Shown here: one piece after another, positions 35,636-40,520 of the stretch
Numbering within the stretch: the stretch's first letter is position 1
How the letters are laid out: every line of letters starts with the position of its first letter
From: Enterobacter sp. ENT03
GTDB lineage: Bacteria > Pseudomonadota > Gammaproteobacteria > Enterobacterales > Enterobacteriaceae
Reading direction: 5' to 3'
NCBI RefSeq assembly: GCF_019218745.1
Contig: NZ_JAHUXA010000027.1
Location: 1 to 40,520, forward strand
DNA: 40,520 bases
Translations under genes and position numbers: made by a program
Notes under the pieces: model-generated
What the model was told of the DNA's origin: nothing
The model's database searches: none
What the model saw: the letters and a program-made list of their open reading frames with translations, nothing else

Positions 35636-36502
35636 ATGCATATTACGTTGCGGCAACTGGCCGTTTTTGTGGAAGTGCTGAAAAGTGGCTCGACAACCCA
35701 GGCCTCGCAAATGCTGGCCTTGTCACAGTCGGCGGTCAGCGCGGCGTTAAGCGATCTGGAAGGGCAACTCGGCGTGCAGTTGTTCGATCGCGTCGGCAAA
35801 CGGCTGGTGGTCAATGAACACGGTAGGCTGTTGTATCCGCGCGCGCTGGCGTTGCTGGAGCAGGCGACGGAGATCGAGCAGCTGTTCCGCGAGGATAACG
35901 GCGCGATCCGCGTCTCTGCCAGCAGCACCATCGGCAACTACATTCTCCCGGAAGTGATCGCCCGTTATCGCCGGGATTTCCCCGACCTGCCGCTGGAGAT
36001 GAGCGTCGGCAACAGCCAGGACGTGATCAACGCGGTAGCGGATTTCCGCGTGGATATTGGGCTTATCGAAGGGCCTTGCCATACGGCGGAAATTATCGCG
36101 GAACCCTGGCTGGAAGATGAACTGGTGGTATTTGCCTCACCGTCATCGCCGCTGCTACAGCATGAGGTTACGCTGGAACAGCTGGCGGCAGCGCCCTGGA
36201 TCCTGCGCGAACGCGGTTCCGGCACGCGTGAACTGGTGGATTACCTGCTGCTGTCGCATCTGCCGCAGTTTCAGTTGGGCATGGAGCTGGGGAATTCCGA
36301 AGCCATTAAACATGCGGTGCGCCATGGGCTGGGCATCAGTTGTCTGTCCCGGCGGGTGATCGCCGAACAGCTGGAGTCCGGCTCGCTGGTGGAAGTGCCC
36401 ATTCCGCTGCCGCGCCTGGTAAGGACGCTGTGGCGTATTCATCACCGGCAAAAGCATCTTTCCAGCGCCCTGAAGCGGTTTTTGCGCTATTGCGGTGAAT
36501 GA
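35636..36502 (+). CDS. yeiE: LysR-type transcriptional regulator YeiE
   Basis: A 288-residue LTTR with an N-terminal winged helix-turn-helix (about 1-60, [33 protein letters not shown]) and a C-terminal LysR substrate domain. YeiE is linked to iron and sulfite responses in enterobacteria. I chose ATG 35636 (MHITLRQL), the family start; the frame also opens four codons earlier. A small hairpin GGTAAG/CTTACC at 35604-35621 sits just before the ribosome binding region. It is divergent from yeiH. Confidence 0.92.
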   Translation: MHITLRQLAVFVEVLKSGSTTQASQMLALSQSAVSAALSDLEGQLGVQLFDRVGKRLVVNEHGRLLYPRALALLEQATEIEQLFREDNGAIRVSASSTIGNYILPEVIARYRRDFPDLPLEMSVGNSQDVINAVADFRVDIGLIEGPCHTAEIIAEPWLEDELVVFASPSSPLLQHEVTLEQLAAAPWILRERGSGTRELVDYLLLSHLPQFQLGMELGNSEAIKHAVRHGLGISCLSRRVIAEQLESGSLVEVPIPLPRLVRTLWRIHHRQKHLSSALKRFLRYCGE

Positions 36503-36618
36503 GGCCAGCGCATTTTATTATCGTAAAGCCACGCATCCACTGCTTTACTTATAATCCGCGGCCAGTCATGAAGCTCTCTTATAACTGCGCATTTGTGCCG
36601 GAAGGATGCCGTCTGGTC

Positions 36619-36627
36619 TGCTACAAT
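36619..36627 (+). promoter_or_regulatory. Extended -10 promoter of lysP
   Basis: TGCTACAAT is an extended -10 element (TGnTACAAT) 35 bases before the lysP start. E. coli lysP is activated by ArgP when lysine is low; the ArgP site would be upstream and cannot be defined by eye. Confidence 0.5.
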
Positions 36628-36661
36628 CCGGCCTCATTTTTTGGAAGGACAGCATTTTCCC

Positions 36662-38131
36662 ATGGTTTCCGAATCTAAAACCACACAAGCGCCCACGCTG
36701 CGTCGTGAACTCAAGGCGCGTCACCTGACGATGATCGCTATTGGTGGCTCCATCGGCACAGGGTTGTTTGTTGCATCAGGCGCAACCATCTCTCAGGCAG
36801 GGCCGGGCGGCGCACTGTTCTCCTATATTTTGATCGGCCTGATGGTCTATTTCCTGATGACCAGTCTGGGCGAACTGGCGGCTTATATGCCGGTTTCCGG
36901 CTCTTTTGCCACTTACGGTCAGAAATATGTCGAAGAAGGCTTTGGCTTCGCGCTGGGCTGGAACTACTGGTACAACTGGGCGGTGACCATCGCGGTGGAT
37001 CTGGTGGCGGCACAACTGGTGATGAGCTGGTGGTTCCCGGATACACCCGGCTGGATCTGGAGCGCGCTGTTCCTGTGCGTCATTTTCCTGCTCAACTGGA
37101 TCTCGGTAAAAGGCTTCGGCGAAGCCGAATACTGGTTCTCCTTAATTAAGGTCGTCACGGTTATCGTCTTTATTATCGTCGGCGTGATGATGATTTTGGG
37201 TATTTTCCAGGGCGCAGAGCCTGCGGGCTGGAGCAACTGGGGCATCGGCGAGGCGCCGTTTGCGGGCGGTTTTGCTGCCATGATTGGCGTGGCGATGATC
37301 GTCGGCTTCTCATTCCAGGGTACCGAACTGATTGGCATTGCGGCGGGCGAATCTGAAGATCCTGAGAAGAACATTCCGCGTGCGGTGCGTCAGGTGTTCT
37401 GGCGTATCCTGCTGTTCTATGTGTTCGCTATCCTGGTGATCAGCCTGATTATTCCGTACACCGATCCGAGCCTGCTGCGCAACGATGTGAAAGACATCAG
37501 CGTCAGCCCGTTCACGCTGGTATTCCAGCATGCGGGTCTGCTGTCTGCGGCGGCGATCATGAATGCAGTGATCCTGACGGCGGTGCTGTCGGCGGGTAAC
37601 TCCGGCATGTACGCCTCAACGCGTATGCTCTACACGCTGGCCTGTGACGGTAAAGCGCCACGTATTTTCAGCAAGCTGTCGAAGGGCGGGGTGCCGCGTA
37701 ACGCGCTTTACGCGACGACGGTGATCGCAGGTCTGTGCTTCCTGACCTCGATGTTTGGCAACCAGACCGTGTACCTGTGGCTGTTGAATACCTCGGGCAT
37801 GACGGGCTTTATCGCCTGGCTGGGGATCGCCATCAGCCATTATCGCTTCCGTCGCGGATATGTGATGCAAGGACGCGATCTGAGCGAACTGCCGTATCGT
37901 TCCGGTTTCTTCCCGCTGGGGCCGATCTTTGCCTTTGTGCTGTGCCTGCTCATTACGCTTGGCCAGAACTACGAAGCCTTCCTGTCAGATACCATTGACT
38001 GGGGCGGCGTGGCAGCCACCTATATCGGTATTCCGCTGTTCCTGATCATCTGGTTTGGCTACAAACTCAGCCGCGGCTCGAAGTTTGTCAGCTATCGCGA
38101 TATGGAATTCCCGGACCGCATTAAGCAGTAA
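36662..38131 (+). CDS. lysP: Lysine-specific permease LysP
   Basis: A 489-residue amino acid:proton symporter of the APC family with twelve membrane segments, the same length as E. coli LysP. The helix 1 motif GGSIGTGLFVASGATISQAGPGG and the conserved FSFQGTELIGIAAGESEDP are visible. It imports lysine and controls CadC of the acid stress response. ATG 36662 gives the standard N-terminus MVSESKT; GGAAGGA is somewhat far upstream (about 12 bases). Confidence 0.96.
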   Translation: MVSESKTTQAPTLRRELKARHLTMIAIGGSIGTGLFVASGATISQAGPGGALFSYILIGLMVYFLMTSLGELAAYMPVSGSFATYGQKYVEEGFGFALGWNYWYNWAVTIAVDLVAAQLVMSWWFPDTPGWIWSALFLCVIFLLNWISVKGFGEAEYWFSLIKVVTVIVFIIVGVMMILGIFQGAEPAGWSNWGIGEAPFAGGFAAMIGVAMIVGFSFQGTELIGIAAGESEDPEKNIPRAVRQVFWRILLFYVFAILVISLIIPYTDPSLLRNDVKDISVSPFTLVFQHAGLLSAAAIMNAVILTAVLSAGNSGMYASTRMLYTLACDGKAPRIFSKLSKGGVPRNALYATTVIAGLCFLTSMFGNQTVYLWLLNTSGMTGFIAWLGIAISHYRFRRGYVMQGRDLSELPYRSGFFPLGPIFAFVLCLLITLGQNYEAFLSDTIDWGGVAATYIGIPLFLIIWFGYKLSRGSKFVSYRDMEFPDRIKQ

Positions 38132-38141
38132 TCTCTGTTAT

Positions 38142-38181
38142 CTGACCGCGTGGCGCACGCGTCACCCGGTCAGCTTCTTTT
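38142..38181 (+). terminator. Terminator after lysP
   Basis: CTGACCG (38142-38148) pairs with CGGTCAG (38167-38173), with an inner GCGTG/CACGC stem. CTTCTTTTGCTTT follows. It starts 11 bases after the lysP stop. Confidence 0.7.
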
Positions 38182-38235
38182 GCTTTCCCTTCTCATTTAT
38201 CTTCCCGTCTTGACATAACTTTTAACAATTCAATT

Positions 38236-38260
38236 GATAATTGTTATTATTTGCATTATC
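38236..38260. promoter_or_regulatory. Fur box(es) upstream of cirA
   Basis: GATAATTGTTATTATTTGCATTATC contains overlapping copies of the Fur pattern (GATAATGATAATCATTATC). TTGACA at 38210-38215 lies just upstream as a -35 candidate. Iron-bound Fur would cover the promoter and repress cirA. Confidence 0.78.
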
Positions 38261-38412
38261 GTTGCCAGCAATTTCAAAACGATAAAACCGCCGCGTGTCG
38301 CGCCGGGTCAACGACATTATTATCACCGCCTTCGCCACCGTAGCGGGCGGGATCTGCGCATTGTGAGCAACATCTTTCTTATTTGTTGTCTTTAGTTCAT
38401 GGAGAATTTGGA

Positions 38413-40374
38413 ATGTTTACCCTGAATCCCGTCGTGCGGGGAGGACTGTGCGCGTCCGCCATTTCACTTGCACTGCCAGCGTTTGCCAATGAAACGATGG
38501 TGGTTACCGCCGCTGCCACCGAGCAGAATGTGAAGGACGCGCCGGCAAGTATCAGCGTGATCACGCAGCAGGATCTGCAACGCAAGCCGGTACAGAACCT
38601 CAAAGATGTACTGCAGGAGGTGCCCGGCGTACAGCTCACCAACGAAGGCGATAACCGCAAAGGCGTCAGCATTCGCGGCCTCGACAGCAGCTATACGCTG
38701 ATCCTCGTCGACGGCAAACGCGTTAACTCGCGCAACGCCGTATTCCGTCACAATGACTTCGATCTGAACTGGATCCCGGTGGACGCCATCGAGCGTATCG
38801 AAGTGGTGCGTGGCCCGATGTCGTCGCTCTATGGTTCTGACGCTCTCGGCGGGGTGGTTAACATCATTACCAAAAAAATTGGCCAGCAGTGGACCGGCAG
38901 CCTCACCGCCGACAGCACTATCCAGGAAAAACGCGATCGCGGTGATACCTGGAACGGCCAGTTCTTCACCAGCGGCCCGCTGATTGACGGCGTGCTCGGC
39001 ATGAAAGCATTCGGCAGCGTGGCAAAACGCGAAAAAGACAAAGCGGAACCGTCGAACATCGCCGCCACGGGCGAAACGCCGCGTATCGAAGGCTTTACCA
39101 GCCGCGATGCGAACGTGGAGTTCGCATGGACGCCAAATGAAAATCACGATTTCACCGCCGGTTATGGCTTCGACCGCCAGGATCGCAGCTCCGATTCCCT
39201 CGATAAGAACCGCCTTGAACGCCAGAACGTCTCGCTTACTCATAATGGTCGCTGGGATCTGGGTAACAGCGAACTGAAATACTACGGCGAAAAAGTCGAC
39301 AATAAAAATCCCGGCAACCGCGGTGTTATCACCTCGGAAAGCAATACCATCGACGGTAAATACGTGCTCCCTGTGGAGGCGATTAACCAGTTCGTGACCC
39401 TCGGCGGTGAATGGCGTCACGACAAGCTGAAAGATCCGGTTAACATCACCGGCGGCAACAGCAGCGCAACTTCAACCAGCCAATATGCGCTGTTTATCGA
39501 AGACGAATGGCGCATCTTCGAGCCGCTGGCGCTGACCACCGGTGTGCGTATGGACGATCACGATACCTACGGCGATCACTGGAGTCCCCGAGCCTATTTG
39601 GTGTACAACGCCACCGATACGTTGACGGTAAAAGGCGGCTGGGCGACAGCCTTCAAAGCGCCTTCACTGTTACAGCTCAGTCCGGACTGGATTTCCGGTT
39701 CTTGTCGTGGCAGATGTGAAGTCGTCGGCAACCCGGATTTGAAGCCGGAAACCAGCGAAAGCTACGAAATGGGTCTGTATTACGCCGGGGAAGAGGGCTG
39801 GCTTGAGGGTGTGCAGGCGAGCATCACCACCTTCCAGAATGATGTTAAAGATCGCATCAGCATCAATCGTACACCTGATGCAGAAGCGGCGAAGGGCTAT
39901 CCGAACTATGTCGGTGTGAATGCCGATGGCGAACCTATTTTCCGCTACTACAACGTCAACAAAGCGCGTATTCGCGGCGTAGAAACCGAGCTGAAAGTGC
40001 CGTTTGACGATCAGTGGAAGTTAACACTGAACTACACCTACAACGACGGACGCGATCTGAGTAACGGCGGCAACAAGCCGTTGCAGGAATTACCGTTCCA
40101 TACCGCCAACGGCACCGTGGACTGGCAACCGGTTCAGGACTGGTCCTTCTATGTGTCCGGAAATTACCGGGGTGAACAACGCCGCATCAGCGCCACCAGT
40201 TCCACGCCGGGCGGCTATGTGATCTGGAATGCTGGCGGTGCGTGGCAGGCAACGAAAAACGTCAAGCTGCGTGCCGGTGTGCTGAACCTGACGGATAAAG
40301 ATCTCAGCCGCGATGATTACAGCTATAACGAAGACGGACGGCGTTACTTTATGGCGGTGGATTACCGGTTCTGA
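38413..40374 (+). CDS. cirA: TonB-dependent catecholate siderophore/colicin I receptor CirA
   Basis: A 653-residue outer-membrane receptor, ten residues shorter than E. coli CirA (663). A signal peptide (1 to about 26, ending LPAFA) precedes the TonB box ETMVVTAA. The plug domain carries [20 protein letters not shown], and the 22-strand barrel ends with the C-terminal phenylalanine (FMAVDYRF). It takes up ferric catecholates such as dihydroxybenzoylserine and is the colicin Ia receptor in E. coli. ATG 38413 with GGAG upstream is preferred over 38383. Fur boxes lie upstream. Confidence 0.96.
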   Translation: MFTLNPVVRGGLCASAISLALPAFANETMVVTAAATEQNVKDAPASISVITQQDLQRKPVQNLKDVLQEVPGVQLTNEGDNRKGVSIRGLDSSYTLILVDGKRVNSRNAVFRHNDFDLNWIPVDAIERIEVVRGPMSSLYGSDALGGVVNIITKKIGQQWTGSLTADSTIQEKRDRGDTWNGQFFTSGPLIDGVLGMKAFGSVAKREKDKAEPSNIAATGETPRIEGFTSRDANVEFAWTPNENHDFTAGYGFDRQDRSSDSLDKNRLERQNVSLTHNGRWDLGNSELKYYGEKVDNKNPGNRGVITSESNTIDGKYVLPVEAINQFVTLGGEWRHDKLKDPVNITGGNSSATSTSQYALFIEDEWRIFEPLALTTGVRMDDHDTYGDHWSPRAYLVYNATDTLTVKGGWATAFKAPSLLQLSPDWISGSCRGRCEVVGNPDLKPETSESYEMGLYYAGEEGWLEGVQASITTFQNDVKDRISINRTPDAEAAKGYPNYVGVNADGEPIFRYYNVNKARIRGVETELKVPFDDQWKLTLNYTYNDGRDLSNGGNKPLQELPFHTANGTVDWQPVQDWSFYVSGNYRGEQRRISATSSTPGGYVIWNAGGAWQATKNVKLRAGVLNLTDKDLSRDDYSYNEDGRRYFMAVDYRF

Positions 40375-40380
40375 TGGGTT

Positions 40381-40411
40381 TGCCGGGTGGCGACTGCGCC
40401 TTACCCGGCCT
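40381..40411. repeat. REP element after cirA
   Basis: TGCCGGGTGGCGACTGCGCC...ACCCGGCC is a single REP unit of the same type as at 22677-22707, beginning seven bases after the cirA stop. Confidence 0.75.
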
Positions 40412-40432
40412 TGTATTATGCTTCCCGTGCAC

Positions 40433-40452
40433 AAAGAACCGGCCGGTTCTTT
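40433..40452. repeat. Perfect 20-bp palindrome downstream of cirA
   Basis: AAAGAACCGGCCGGTTCTTT is a perfect palindrome with no loop. It may be the core of a terminator with a T-tract that is part of the stem, or a protein site for the gene beyond the window. Confidence 0.5.
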
Positions 40453-40520
40453 CTGCCATGCAGTCCACATGCCGTACCCGGCCTCAGGCTTGCAGCCTGT
40501 GACGTAGATTTATGCAGTGG

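Noticed and set aside
38464..39420. 318-codon minus-strand open frame inside cirA
   Set aside because: Antisense to a well-conserved receptor, with no start context or domains.
1..40520. CRISPR arrays, rRNA genes, toxin-antitoxin pairs and prophage structural genes
   Set aside because: No regularly spaced repeats, rRNA sequence, paired small genes or phage structural proteins were seen.

Overview
This window is a chromosomal segment from a member of the Enterobacteriaceae. Most proteins read as close relatives of Escherichia coli proteins, and the gene order matches the E. coli K-12 block proL-yejM-...-yejA-pdeN-mepS-lpxT-yeiR-yeiQ-yeiP-yeiW-setB-fruBKA-...-nfo-yeiH-yeiE-lysP-cirA. The proteins differ enough (for example CirA is 653 residues and RsuA carries a C-terminal extension) that the source is more likely an Enterobacter, Leclercia, Lelliottia or Klebsiella type organism than E. 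coli. The genus cannot be fixed by eye.

Layout. Positions 1-1453 are the edge of a tRNA-Pro associated genomic island: the 3' end of an IS3-family element (1-126), a P4-type integrase gene cut by that element exactly at its catalytic tyrosine codon, and a repeat-rich strip next to the tRNA 3' end. tRNA-Pro(GGG) lies at 1454-1530. From 1606 to 9613 is core housekeeping: yejM, yejL, yejK, rplY, yejH/radD, rsuA, bcr and yejG. From 9617 to 15145 is the yejABEF peptide ABC transporter. From 15216 to 19658 come pdeN, mepS, lpxT and yeiR. From 19789 to 22652 a hexuronate-type pair, yeiQ and uxuA, diverges from a shared control region. Then follow efpL (yeiP), yeiW (frameshifted here), setB and the Cra-controlled fructose operon fruBKA.

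Between fruA and nfo, where E. coli K-12 carries the pseudouridine and ribonucleoside genes, this genome has a four-gene leftward cassette (29118-33376). Its genes are a BglG-type antiterminator preceded by its own RAT/terminator, a MalX-like PTS EIICB, a MalY-like PLP C-S lyase, and a one-domain arabinose-5-phosphate isomerase-like SIS protein. The reading frames overlap and all key catalytic residues are present. This is the least explained and most interesting system in the window: a PTS-imported, probably conjugated, sugar substrate feeding two enzymes of unknown combined role.

The right end is core again: nfo, yeiH, the LysR regulator yeiE, the lysine permease lysP and the Fur-controlled siderophore receptor cirA. 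Regulatory sites readable from sequence include Cra operators before fruB, UxuR/ExuR-like and CRP-like sites between yeiQ and uxuA, a Zur-like box before yeiR, Fur boxes before cirA, and a CRP-like site before the PTS cassette. Orthology calls are from recognition of the protein sequences, not from database searches.
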